Source: Acidovorax delafieldii 2AN
GTDB lineage: Bacteria; Pseudomonadota; Gammaproteobacteria; Burkholderiales; Burkholderiaceae_C
DNA: 55,638 nt
Direction of reading: 5' to 3'
Assembly (NCBI RefSeq): GCF_000175235.1
Contig: NZ_ACQT01000009.1
Span: 1-55,638 of the forward strand
The stretch's first letter is position 1. Every line of letters begins with the position of its first letter. Below are positions 35,533 through 43,953 of the stretch, piece by piece. A program made the position numbers and the translations under genes. Below the pieces are notes generated by a model. It ran no database searches, was not told the DNA's origin, and saw nothing but the letters and a program-made list of their open reading frames with translations.

Positions 35533-35551
35533 ATAATGCACAATGCATTAT
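35533..35551. promoter_or_regulatory. predicted GntR operator 5 (ATAATG-CACAATG-CATTAT)
   Basis: A perfect match to the 6-7-6 inverted repeat. It lies 12 bp after the MHS transporter stop and 46 bp before the CoA-transferase start, so it splits the long gene array into two regulated units. Confidence 0.75.
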
Positions 35552-35597
35552 TTGGATTTCGTTAAACCTAAGCCTTGCCATCAGGAGACAACAGTTC

Positions 35598-36788
35598 ATG
35601 AAAGCCCAGCCCCTTGCCGGCATCCGGGTCCTCGAAATCGGCGCCTACATTTCGGCGCCCTATGCCGGAGTGATTCTTGCGTCGCTTGGCGCCGAAGTTG
35701 TGAAGGTCGAGCCGCCCGAAGGCGAGCCGTTCCGCCGCGGCGAGGACAACCGCAGCGCCTACTTCATCCAGTACAACAGCGGCAAGAAGAGCGTTGCCAT
35801 CGACCTCAAGTCCAAGACCGGCGTGGACCTGGTGAAGTCCCTGGTTCCGCGCTTTGATGTGCTGATCCAGAACATGCGGCCGGGCAAGATGGCCGCGCTC
35901 GGCCTGGGCGAAGACGTCTGCCGCGCACTCAACCCCGGACTCGTGTACGCCTCGATCTCGGGCTTCGGCAGCGGCGGGCCGTGGGTGAACCGTCCCGCCT
36001 ATGACACCATCGGCCAGAGCATCGGCGGCATCTACTCGATCATGAACGATGCCCATCACCTGCGCCTCACCGGCACCTGCATCGCCGACCTGATCACCGG
36101 CATCAGCAGCGCCATGGGCATCCTGGCGGCGCTGCTGGGCCGCGAACGCAGTCCGGACCGTACCGGTGCGCTGATGGAGACCTCGCTGCTCGAGGCCATG
36201 TCTACGCTCACGATCGATGCCGTGACCCAGGCCTTCGAGACCGGCGAGGATCCGGTGCGCAATTCGCGCCACCCGCAGGCGCAGAACTTCTGTCTCGAAA
36301 CGGCGGACGGCGGCGGCATCACGATGCATCTTTCGGTGTCGCAGAAGTTCTGGGCGGCGCTGGCCCGCGTCATCGGCCGCGAAGACCTGATCGACGATGC
36401 GCGCTTTCGCACTTACGACGACCGGCGCGTGCCCGAACATTACGAGGAGATGGTGCGCATCATGGAGGCGGCATTCGCCAAGCGTCCCCGCGGCGAGTGG
36501 GAGAAGCTGCTGACGGAGGCGGACGTTCCTTTCGCACCGGTGCTCACGATGCACGAGGTGGTTGCGCATGAGCAGACGCGCTGGCTGGAGTTGACAGGCC
36601 CGAGCGTGGGCGAGCTGCCGATGGTGCGGCCGCCGTGGCGATTCGACGGCATGCGGCCACCGCGCAGCGACCAACCGGCGCATGTGGGCGAGCACACACG
36701 CGAGGTGTTGCGCGAGGTTTGTTCCGAGAGTGACCTGGAGGGAATGGCTGCCTCCGGCGACATCCTGATCGCCCCTGCGCGGGCCTAG
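35598..36788 (+). CDS. class III CoA-transferase (CaiB/BaiF)
   Basis: A 396-residue protein from the ATG at 35598 (AGGAGACAACAGTTC upstream). LAGIRVLEIGAYISAPYAGV, GAEVVKVEPPEGEPFRRG, YNSGKKSVAIDLKS and the catalytic Asp164 in CIADLITG are standard class III features. It probably moves CoA from a donor such as succinyl-CoA to a free dicarboxylic or branched acid. It is distinct from mct and from the racemase nearby. It opens the second plus-strand unit of five genes and is followed by an SDR 4 bp downstream. Confidence 0.9.
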   Translation: MKAQPLAGIRVLEIGAYISAPYAGVILASLGAEVVKVEPPEGEPFRRGEDNRSAYFIQYNSGKKSVAIDLKSKTGVDLVKSLVPRFDVLIQNMRPGKMAALGLGEDVCRALNPGLVYASISGFGSGGPWVNRPAYDTIGQSIGGIYSIMNDAHHLRLTGTCIADLITGISSAMGILAALLGRERSPDRTGALMETSLLEAMSTLTIDAVTQAFETGEDPVRNSRHPQAQNFCLETADGGGITMHLSVSQKFWAALARVIGREDLIDDARFRTYDDRRVPEHYEEMVRIMEAAFAKRPRGEWEKLLTEADVPFAPVLTMHEVVAHEQTRWLELTGPSVGELPMVRPPWRFDGMRPPRSDQPAHVGEHTREVLREVCSESDLEGMAASGDILIAPARA

Positions 36789-36792
36789 CGCC

Positions 36793-37551
36793 ATGGATCT
36801 CGGAATCGCCGGCCGGCGTGCCATCGTCATCGGCGGCAGCCAGGGCCTCGGCTATGCCGTCTGCGAGCGCCTCGCCGCAGAAGGCGCAGAGCTACTGCTG
36901 TTCGCCCGGGATGCGGCGAGACTGACCGACGCTTGCGCGCGGCTGCAGCGCGCGCATGGCGTGCGCGCCGATGCGTGCGCGGGTGATATCACCCGCGCCG
37001 AGGACATCGATCGCCTCGCAGTCCAGGCCGCCGAAAAGGGCGGTGCGCAGATCCTGGTGCTGAACACGCCGCGCCCGCCGAGCCCGATGCGCGATTTCCT
37101 GCAGGAGAACGATGACGCCCGCTGGGAGCAGGGCTACCAGCAGCAACTGCACGGCGCTCTGCTTGTGCTGCGCAAGCTGACGCCGCTTGTCGCTGCGGGC
37201 GGCTGCGGGCGCGTCGTCGCGATCACTTCCGCATCCGTCAAGCAGCCGATGCCGCGCCACGCGATCTCGACCATCTACCGCGCCGGCGTGCAGGCCGCCT
37301 TGAAGCACCTGGCGATGGAAGTCGCCGCCCAGGGCGTCACGGTGAACGCGGTCGCGCCCGCGACGGTCATCACGCCCACGTTCTCTACCTTCCACAACCT
37401 GGAGCAGCGCATCCAGGCCGTTCCCCTGAAGCGCGCCGGGAAGCCGGAGGAACTAGCGGCAACGGTGGCGTTCCTGGTTTCGGAGTATGCCGGTTTCATC
37501 ACCGGGGAAACGATCCAGCTCGACGGGGGCCAGACCCTGGCACTGTGTTAA
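36793..37551 (+). CDS. divergent SDR-family protein lacking canonical catalytic Lys
   Basis: A 252-residue Rossmann protein. The cofactor loop GGSQGLG (residues 14-20) and LFARDAARL after beta-2 suggest NADP(H), and the C-terminus TGETIQLDGGQTLALC is SDR-like. NNAG is replaced by LNTP (90-93). The catalytic stretch reads STIYRAGVQAALKHLAMEVA: Tyr162 is present, but Val166 stands where Lys is expected. It belongs to the atypical 'RAG' SDR group whose activity is unclear. It is wedged between two CoA-transferase-family genes, overlapping the downstream reading frame's upstream end. Confidence 0.85.
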   Translation: MDLGIAGRRAIVIGGSQGLGYAVCERLAAEGAELLLFARDAARLTDACARLQRAHGVRADACAGDITRAEDIDRLAVQAAEKGGAQILVLNTPRPPSPMRDFLQENDDARWEQGYQQQLHGALLVLRKLTPLVAAGGCGRVVAITSASVKQPMPRHAISTIYRAGVQAALKHLAMEVAAQGVTVNAVAPATVITPTFSTFHNLEQRIQAVPLKRAGKPEELAATVAFLVSEYAGFITGETIQLDGGQTLALC

Positions 37552-37565
37552 CAAAGGAAGACAGA

Positions 37566-38726
37566 ATGACAAACAGGAATACGGCAAAGGGCCCGCTGGC
37601 CGGGCTGAAGGTGGTGGAGGTGGGTGGTGTCGGACCCGGCCCCTTCTGCGCCATGCTGCTGGCGGACATGGGTGCGGAGGTGGTCCGCATCGACCGCAAG
37701 CACGCGTCGGAGAGCGGCCTGCCGGTGGACCGGCGCTTTGACGTGATGTTCCGGGGCCGGCGTTCGCTCGCCCTGGACCTGAAGAAGCCCGAGGCGGTGG
37801 ACGCCGTCAAGCGCATGTTGCGCGGCGCCGATGTGCTGATCGAAGGCTTCCGCCCCGGTGTGATGGAGCGGCTCGGGCTGGGCCCCGAGGTCTGCCTGGA
37901 ACTCAATCCCAGGCTGATCTACGGCCGCATGACGGGCTGGGGCCAGACCGGGCCGCTGGCGCGCGAGGCCGGCCACGACATCAACTACATCGCACTCAGC
38001 GGCGTGCTGCATGCCATCGGGCGAAAGGGCGGGCCGCCGGAAATCCCGCTGAATCTGATCGGCGACTTCGGCGGCGGCGCCATGTACCTGGCCTTCGGCA
38101 TCATGTGCGCCTTGCACGAGGCGAAATCTTCCGGGCGTGGCCAGGTGGTGGATGCCGCGATGGTGGACGGTTCCACCTCGCTGATGGCCATGGTCTACGG
38201 CCTGTTCGCCGCGGGCTACTGGAAGGATGAACGTGGCTCGAACCGGCTCGATTCCGGCGCTCCCTGGTACGACGTGTACGAGACCAAGGATGGCCGTTAC
38301 GTGGCGGTTGGCTGTACCGAGGCCAGCTTCTTTCGCAACACCTTGCGGCTGCTCGGTCTGCGCGAGGAAGATTTCGGCGGACAGCATGACCGCGATGGAT
38401 GGCCGAAGATGAAGGAGGCCTTCGCACGCGTTTTCCGCAGCCGTACGCGCGACGAGTGGTGTGCAGTCTTCGAGGGCACCGAGACATGCTTCTCCCCGGT
38501 CCTGTCATTGGCCGAGGCGCCGCACCACCCCCACCAGGTGGCCCGCGGCAACTTCGTCGAATGCTCCGGGGTGGTGCAGCCGGCGCCGGCCCCGCGCTTC
38601 AGTCGCAGCCGGCCGGCGGTGCAGGGGCCACCGCCTCAAGCAGGGGAGCACACGATGGAAGTGCTGAAAGACTGGGGCTTCGGCCCCGAAGATGTCGCGC
38701 TGCTGCAGGGGTCCGGCGCAATTTGA
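37566..38726 (+). CDS. alpha-methylacyl-CoA racemase-type CaiB/BaiF protein
   Basis: A 386-residue protein from the ATG at 37566 after AAAGGAAGACAG. The racemase residues of the AMACR/Mcr group are present: His137 in EAGHDINYIALSGVL and Asp167 in NLIGDFGGGAMYLAFGI; MFRGRRSLALDLKKPE and VLIEGFRPGVMERLGLGPE are also typical. AMACR enzymes epimerise 2-methylacyl-CoA thioesters at the alpha carbon. In this cluster it could supply the stereoisomer that the Mcd-type or other dehydrogenase accepts (inference). Confidence 0.9.
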   Translation: MTNRNTAKGPLAGLKVVEVGGVGPGPFCAMLLADMGAEVVRIDRKHASESGLPVDRRFDVMFRGRRSLALDLKKPEAVDAVKRMLRGADVLIEGFRPGVMERLGLGPEVCLELNPRLIYGRMTGWGQTGPLAREAGHDINYIALSGVLHAIGRKGGPPEIPLNLIGDFGGGAMYLAFGIMCALHEAKSSGRGQVVDAAMVDGSTSLMAMVYGLFAAGYWKDERGSNRLDSGAPWYDVYETKDGRYVAVGCTEASFFRNTLRLLGLREEDFGGQHDRDGWPKMKEAFARVFRSRTRDEWCAVFEGTETCFSPVLSLAEAPHHPHQVARGNFVECSGVVQPAPAPRFSRSRPAVQGPPPQAGEHTMEVLKDWGFGPEDVALLQGSGAI

Positions 38727-38777
38727 GCTTCGGCGCGAGATATTTTGGATGGCATCATTTCATGGAAATGGATGGCG

Positions 38778-39856
38778 ATGACACTCTTTCATTTGAATAA
38801 GCTGCTCGCGGGACTGCTCGTCGTAATTGCCACAGCCGCTAACGCCTACCCGACCAAGCCGATCAAGGTCATCGTGCCCTTCAGTGCTGGTACGGTCACG
38901 GATTTGCTGGCCCGCGAACTCAGCCAGTCGTTGGCGGTGGTGATGAAGCAGCCCGTGGTGGTTGACAACCGCACCGGCGCCGAAGGCAGTATCGGCGCCC
39001 AGGCCGTCCTGAACTCGGAGCCCGACGGACACACGATCATGTTCTCTAGCTTCTCGATCTCGGTGCTCGACCCGTTCGTGAAGAAGACGATGCCGTATGA
39101 CCCGGTCAAGGACAGTCTTTTCCAAATGAGGTTTGAGCCTGGAGCGGCGTGAGATCGGCGAGGCGAAGCGAGTCGATCAGTTGTTGATGGCTGCCAGTGT
39201 AGAACGGGAGGGGGTTGGGCTTCCTCTGGGACTTCACGCCGGTGTGTGGTGTTGCTAAGATTGACAACATCCTCAACTTCTCCACGTCGCTCCCACACAA
39301 GACGGTCGCGGAATTCCTTGCCGACGCGAAGAAGCAGCCCGGCAAGTTCACCTTCGGCTATTCGAGCGCCACCACCCGACTGGCGGGCGAGCTGTTCCAG
39401 CAGTCTGCGGGCATCAAACTGACAGGTGTTCCCTATCGGGCCACCGTGGCCGGACTGACCGATGTGGCCAGTGGGCAGGTCGACCTGTTCTTCATCGATC
39501 AGACCTCGGCGAAATCCTTCTACGACACCGGCAAGGTCAAGCCGATGGTCGTCGCAGGCACGCAGCGCCTCAAGAGCCTGCCCCAAGTGCCTTCCGCCAG
39601 CGAGGTCGGTGTTCCAGGCTATGCGATCGAGCCCTGGTTCGCCGTTTATGTATCGGCTAAGACGCCGGCTGCCACCGTCGCCGAGTTGGCCGGCGCTTTG
39701 AAGCAATCGATGAAGACGCCCGCCATGTCTGCCCTGCTGGAAAAGATCGGTTTGCAGGGGTTCTCTGTGTGTGGCGATGAGCTCGGAAAGCACATGCACC
39801 AGGACATCCGGCGCATGGGTCAGGTCGTCAAGGAAGCCGGGATCGAGAAGCAATAG
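38778..39856 (+). pseudogene. Bug/TctC-type binding protein gene interrupted by a 119-bp insertion
   Basis: The N-terminal part from 38772/38778 has a signal peptide (LLAGLLVVIATAANA) and reads to YDPVKD at 39113, with GAEGSIGAQAVLNSEPDGHT before it. After the insertion the same frame family resumes as FTPVCGVAKIDNILNFSTSL from 39233 and runs to KEAGIEKQ at 39854. Joining 39113 to 39233 restores an unbroken protein closely similar to those at 42247 and 49828. The insertion brings a TGA at 39150. As it stands no full-length protein can be made. Confidence 0.88.
39114..39232. other. 119-bp insertion in the Bug gene, flanked by GAC
   Basis: Bounded by GAC at 39111-39113 and again at 39230-39232, which could be a 3-bp target duplication. 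No clear terminal inverted repeats were seen. The minus strand has an open frame across it (NPLPFYTGSHQQLIDSLRLA), which may be the tail of a transposase, but I could not assign it. Interpreted as a small mobile-element scar. Confidence 0.6.
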
Positions 39857-39864
39857 GAGTTCAC

Positions 39865-40629
39865 GTGTACAAATTTGATGGAAAGACCGTGCTTGTCACG
39901 GGCGCGGGCAGCGGCATGGGGGCGGCGTGCCTGCAGCGGCTCTACGACGAAGGTGCCACCGTGGTGGCCATGGACATCCGCATCGACGATCTCGAGAAGG
40001 CCGTTCAACGTCTTGCCGATCCCTCTCGGGTTCAGGTTGTCGAAGTCGATATTGCCAACCACGCGCAAGTCGCAGCTGTGGTGTCCAGCGTGGCCGAACG
40101 GGCTCCTCACCTGTGGGGACTGGTGAATTGCGCCGGGGTGCGCGGAATCGGCACGCTGATGGACTGGACGCCGGAAGAGTGGCACCGCGTGATTTCGATC
40201 AATCTGGATGGCACTTTCAATATCTGCCAAGCATTCGCCCGCGCTTTGATGAAGGCAAACGCTCCTGGGGCCATCGTGAACATCTCCTCGACTGCGGGAA
40301 TCAGGGCGGTGCCCAACCGGCTGGCCTACGTGGCGGCGAAGATGGGCGTCTCCGGCATCACGCAGGCCATGGCGCTTGAACTCGGCCCGGCGGGCATTCG
40401 GGTGAACGCCGTATGCCCGGGACTCATTCGCACGCCGATGATCACTAACACGCTGGCAGATCCGGAGAACGTCGAGCGCATCGAGGCGGCGTATCCTTTG
40501 CGGCGCGTCGGTGAACCGGAAGAGGTGGCAGCGGTGGTGGCCTTCCTGCTGTCGAACGAGGCCAGCTTCGTCACGGGGGCGATCCTTCCGGTGGACGGGG
40601 GAAACACCGCGGGCAAACCGTCGCATTGA
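39865..40629 (+). CDS. SDR-family oxidoreductase
   Basis: A 254-residue classical SDR using a GTG start at 39865 with TAGGAGTTCAC upstream. TGAGSGMG is at 12-19. MDIRIDD after beta-2 favours NAD(H). NCAG (88-91) replaces NNAG. Ser141/142 and Tyr155-Lys159 (YVAAK) are present. The C-terminus is [18 protein letters not shown]. An orphan copy of that same C-terminus occurs at 52132-52200. Last gene of the unit that begins at 35598. Confidence 0.93.
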   Translation: MYKFDGKTVLVTGAGSGMGAACLQRLYDEGATVVAMDIRIDDLEKAVQRLADPSRVQVVEVDIANHAQVAAVVSSVAERAPHLWGLVNCAGVRGIGTLMDWTPEEWHRVISINLDGTFNICQAFARALMKANAPGAIVNISSTAGIRAVPNRLAYVAAKMGVSGITQAMALELGPAGIRVNAVCPGLIRTPMITNTLADPENVERIEAAYPLRRVGEPEEVAAVVAFLLSNEASFVTGAILPVDGGNTAGKPSH

Positions 40630-40697
40630 GGCTGGCCACCCCCATTGCGTACGGGCAATTTGCGCGATCGGATTGCGATTGCAAGCGGCCTGCCTGA

Positions 40698-42125
40698 TCA
40701 ACGGCGTCGAAGCAGTGCGGTGAGCTCGCCGATGGGCGTGGCGGGGTCCAGTCGGTCGATCAGCTCGAACAGCCTGCGCGCCTGCTGCTGCCCGATTACC
40801 TCATGGGTCAGCTCCTCGAGCTTGGCCTGGTGCTCCTCGGGTGTGAAAGGGGCAGTCGGCATGCCCTTGGCGCGGTCGCGGAAGATGTGCTCGCGCGTGC
40901 CGTCCTGGTAGTGGATGACCACATCGGCGACGAAGTTGCGCGGATAGCGCTCGTCCAGATCCGGCGAGCGCTGCAGCCGGATGCGGCGCGCGAACTGCAC
41001 CACGTCGGAGTCCTCGGACAGCGGTAGACAGCCCTCCAGGAAGGCGCGGTGCGTGGCGAAGCCGTTGCCTTTGCCCAGGGCCGCCAGCGCCATCTGCAAG
41101 GGCAACCCGAACTGCAGCTCCTCGATATTGCGCGGCCCATGCTGGTGTGCATGGGTGTTGCCGGCCAGGTTCGCTGTCATGGCCTGGATGTTGGCGTCCA
41201 CGCCAACGATGTCGGCGGCGCGTCCTTGCATGCTCGTCATCGCATCGATGTAGGCATGGTGGGCGCCGCAGCAGCAGTAGGCCTTGAACCATGTATCGCG
41301 GACGCGCAGCGGTTGTACCTGCCTGAAGACGTCGGCAGCGTCGGACTCGCCTGCGCGACGAATGAAGGTGCGAAAGAATCCCTTATCGCCGCCGAGATAG
41401 CGCAAGGGGCCGGTGATGCCGGCACGGGCGAGTTCCACGGACTCGATGCCGTTGCGCACCGCGATGCCTGCGTGCACCCGCTTGATGGAGCCACCGCTGG
41501 AGGTGTATTCCGTGGTGCCCGAGGCGTGGCTCAGGGCGATCGCGAGGGCATGCTGCACACGCTCAGCATCGAGTTGGTGCAGCTTAGCGGCCACTGCTGC
41601 GGCGCCGAAGTTCGCGAGCACGGCATGCGGATGCCAGCCCTGGTTCACCAGATCGGGAGAGACCAGGCGGCCGACGCGGACGTAGACCTCGTAGCCGGCA
41701 ACCATTGCTTCCACCACCTGGCCCAGCGTCGCGCCGAGTTCCTCACCCACCGCGAGCGCGGTGGGGACCACACAGCAGCCTGGATGGCCGTTGCCCGCGA
41801 CATCGTCATATTCGAAGCCGTGGCCGTAGGTTGCGTTGATGTAGCCGGCATCTGCCGCGTCGACCGTGGCGGCTTCGCCGACCATGGTAGAGGCACCGGG
41901 CCGCGGCTTGCGCAGGAAGCGGCGCACCTCTCGCGACCAGGGCAGGTTCGCCGAGCCGATCTGGAGGGCGAGCTGATCCTTCAGCAGTGTCTTGACGGCT
42001 GGAAGGGAGCTCCCATCAATGTCCTCGAACGCGAAGGCGACTAGGAAGCGGGCGACGGCGGCTTCCAGTTCCGCGTTGTCTTTTGTGGAGGGTTCGGACT
42101 TCATTGCGGCATTGCGCATGGACAT
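40698..42125 (-). CDS. MmgE/PrpD-family protein
   Basis: A 475-residue protein if started at the ATG 42125; ATGs at 42119 and 42104 are alternatives, and none has a good ribosome site. Typical PrpD-fold blocks are YINATYGHGFEYDDV, GNGHPGCCVVPTALAVGEEL, NQGWHPHAVLANFGAAAVAAKL, and the Cys/His-rich FKAYCCCGAHHAYIDA. Known members include 2-methylcitrate dehydratase and cis-aconitate decarboxylase. Many relatives act on other carboxylic acids. It is divergent from a Bug binding protein across a GntR-type site. A second, more distant family member lies at 53332. Confidence 0.88.
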   Translation of the reverse strand: MSMRNAAMKSEPSTKDNAELEAAVARFLVAFAFEDIDGSSLPAVKTLLKDQLALQIGSANLPWSREVRRFLRKPRPGASTMVGEAATVDAADAGYINATYGHGFEYDDVAGNGHPGCCVVPTALAVGEELGATLGQVVEAMVAGYEVYVRVGRLVSPDLVNQGWHPHAVLANFGAAAVAAKLHQLDAERVQHALAIALSHASGTTEYTSSGGSIKRVHAGIAVRNGIESVELARAGITGPLRYLGGDKGFFRTFIRRAGESDAADVFRQVQPLRVRDTWFKAYCCCGAHHAYIDAMTSMQGRAADIVGVDANIQAMTANLAGNTHAHQHGPRNIEELQFGLPLQMALAALGKGNGFATHRAFLEGCLPLSEDSDVVQFARRIRLQRSPDLDERYPRNFVADVVIHYQDGTREHIFRDRAKGMPTAPFTPEEHQAKLEELTHEVIGQQQARRLFELIDRLDPATPIGELTALLRRR

Positions 42126-42170
42126 GCGGAGAGGGACATCCGGGTGACAGTGAATTGACTTTGATAAACG

Positions 42171-42189
42171 ATAATACATAATGCATTTA
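42171..42189. promoter_or_regulatory. predicted GntR operator 6 (ATAATA-CATAATG-CATTTA)
   Basis: It lies inside nested inverted repeats: ATAATA at 42171 with TATTAT ending at 42193, and TTGATAA (42161-42167) with TTATCAA (42190-42196). It lies between the divergent prpD-like gene and the Bug gene, 45-58 bp from each start. Confidence 0.65.
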
Positions 42190-42246
42190 TTATCAAGCGA
42201 CATGTGCAACCAGCGCATGCCGTCACCCATTCCACTGGAGGCACCC

Positions 42247-43194
42247 ATGTTCAAGAAGGCATCCGCCTGCGTGCTGCTCGCTGTCGCGAGTGTCAGCCAT
42301 GCATTCCCCGACCGAGTGATCACCATTCAGGTGCCGTTCAGTCCAGGAACCACCACTGACGTGAACGCGCGCGAATTCGCCCAGGTCCTCTCCGGCATCG
42401 TCAAACAACCCGTCGTAGTCGACAACAAGGTGGGTGCCGAAGGGCAGATCGGCGCCATGGCAGTGCTCAATGCCGCGGCGGACGGACACACGGTCATGTT
42501 CACCAGCAATTCACTCACGGTGCTGGATCCCCTGATGAAGAAGAGCCAGCCTTATGACGCCCTGAAGGACTTCGTACCGATCTGCGCCTTTGCGAGCACC
42601 AGCAACGTGATGAACGTTACCGGATCAAGCCAGTTCAAGACGACCGCCGACGTCGTTTCCGCGGCCAAGGCGCAGCCGGGCAAGATCACCTTTGGGTATG
42701 CCAGCGCCGCTCAGCGGTTGGCCGGCGAGTTGTTCCAGCAGGCCGCTGGCGTCAAGCTGACGGCCGTGCCCTACCGATCCAGTGTGACGGCGCTGACCGA
42801 AGTGGCAGGTGGCCAAGTCGACCTGATCTTCATCGATCACGTCTCTGCCATGTCCTATTACCAGGGCGGCAAGATCCGGCCTCTCACGGTTGCGGGAGCT
42901 CAGCGCTATAAGGCCATTGCCGACGTCCCTGCCGCAAGCGAGGCGGGTGTGCCGGGCTACAACATCCATCCGTGGTTCGGTTTCTACGCGTCCGCCAAGA
43001 CGCCGCCGGCGATCCTGGCACAGATGCGCGAAGCCTTTGGACGCGCAGTCAGTTCGCCCGCGACGGCAGGGAACATGGATAAGCGCGATTTGCAAGTGCT
43101 CCCGTTGTGCGGCGACGCGCAGGCCAAGCACTTGGCGGAGGACGTGAAGCTGACGCGCAAGGTGCTCAGCAAGGCCGGCATCGAGCCGCAGTGA
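42247..43194 (+). CDS. Bug/TctC-type periplasmic solute-binding protein
   Basis: A 315-residue protein from the ATG at 42247 (CTGGAGGCACCC upstream) with a signal peptide MFKKASACVLLAVASVSHA. The Bug fold marks are ITIQVPFSPGTTTDVNAREF, VVVDNKVGAEGQIGAMAVLN, and FGYASAAQRLAGELFQQAAG. It binds an organic acid in the periplasm. No TctA/TctB membrane partners are present in the window, so it may serve another permease or act in sensing. Close paralogue of 49828 and of the broken gene at 38778. Confidence 0.92.
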   Translation: MFKKASACVLLAVASVSHAFPDRVITIQVPFSPGTTTDVNAREFAQVLSGIVKQPVVVDNKVGAEGQIGAMAVLNAAADGHTVMFTSNSLTVLDPLMKKSQPYDALKDFVPICAFASTSNVMNVTGSSQFKTTADVVSAAKAQPGKITFGYASAAQRLAGELFQQAAGVKLTAVPYRSSVTALTEVAGGQVDLIFIDHVSAMSYYQGGKIRPLTVAGAQRYKAIADVPAASEAGVPGYNIHPWFGFYASAKTPPAILAQMREAFGRAVSSPATAGNMDKRDLQVLPLCGDAQAKHLAEDVKLTRKVLSKAGIEPQ

Positions 43195-43250
43195 CGATGC
43201 GCGGGCTACTTGCGGCCATTGGCCATGAAAGTGGTTTCTTTGAAGGTCAA

Positions 43251-43269
43251 ATAACGCACAATGTATTAA
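43251..43269. promoter_or_regulatory. predicted GntR operator 7 (ATAACG-CACAATG-TATTAA)
   Basis: The 6-7-6 element with three arm mismatches, overlapped by a second inverted repeat ACAATG-N7-CATTGT (43258-43276). It lies 51 bp upstream of the SnoaL-like gene. Confidence 0.55.
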
Positions 43270-43320
43270 ACATTGTCAATGAAGCTTGCAGCGTGAAGGG
43301 GTGAAGAGCAAGGCTACGAA

Positions 43321-43854
43321 ATGAATGATGATGGAACTCGTGACCGGATCGCGATCCGAGACGTGATGGGTCGCTACGCGCGCGCCATCGACAGAGGGCA
43401 GTTCGCGTTGCTCCGAACCGTGTTCCATGCGGATGGGTACGACGACCACGGACCCTACAAAGGCGGCGTCGACGGCTTCATTCAATGGCTGCAGGAACGC
43501 TTCACCGACGAGGCGCCGATGCAGCATTTCCTCGGCAATTCGCTCATCGAGTTCGCTAACCCTGACCTCGCGTTGGCCGAGACCTACTATGTTGCGGCCC
43601 GACCACCTAAGGGCGGCGAGGTGAGGCAGGGCGGGCAGGGCTCCGGACTGTACGTGCTCTCGTGGGGCCGCTACGTAGATCGCTTCGAGCGCCGAGATAG
43701 CGAATGGCGGGTGGCCTACCGTCGCACGGTCGTTGACCTGCGGCTGCAGGCTGTCGTCAACGTGTTGCCCGGATCGGATGCGTCCAACTGGGGCCGGCGC
43801 GACGCCCAGGATCCGCTGAGCATTGCGCGCGCCGAAATCTTCGGCCGCGACTGA
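43321..43854 (+). CDS. SnoaL-like/NTF2-fold protein
   Basis: A 177-residue protein without signal peptide. The pattern RIAIRDVMGRYARAIDRGQFALL, VFHADGYDDHGPYKGG, MQHFLGNSLIEF, and VLSWGRYVDRFERRDSEWRV is that of SnoaL_4-type NTF2-fold proteins. Relatives include scytalone dehydratase-like lyases and ring-hydroxylating dioxygenase beta subunits. No oxygenase alpha subunit is in the window, so a dehydratase, isomerase or binding role is more likely. It has its own operator and stands just upstream of the second gntR. Paralogues at 52254 and 52775. Confidence 0.82.
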   Translation: MNDDGTRDRIAIRDVMGRYARAIDRGQFALLRTVFHADGYDDHGPYKGGVDGFIQWLQERFTDEAPMQHFLGNSLIEFANPDLALAETYYVAARPPKGGEVRQGGQGSGLYVLSWGRYVDRFERRDSEWRVAYRRTVVDLRLQAVVNVLPGSDASNWGRRDAQDPLSIARAEIFGRD

Positions 43855-43921
43855 GAACCCTCACGCCGCGGGCGCTCAGAGGGAGCGCGCGGTCCGCAAA
43901 CAAGCTGAGGAGACATGCGAT

Positions 43922-43940
43922 ATAATCGATAATATCATAT
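43922..43940. promoter_or_regulatory. predicted GntR operator 8 (ATAATC-GATAATA-TCATAT), weak
   Basis: An AT-rich, imperfect version of the 6-7-6 element ending 13 bp before the second gntR start. Its place suggests autoregulation. It is the weakest member of the set. Confidence 0.4.
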
Positions 43941-43953
43941 CCGAGAGCCTCTC

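Noticed and set aside
43321-43854. Ring-hydroxylating dioxygenase beta subunit
   Set aside because: The NTF2 fold is shared, but no Rieske alpha subunit, ferredoxin or reductase gene lies in the window.
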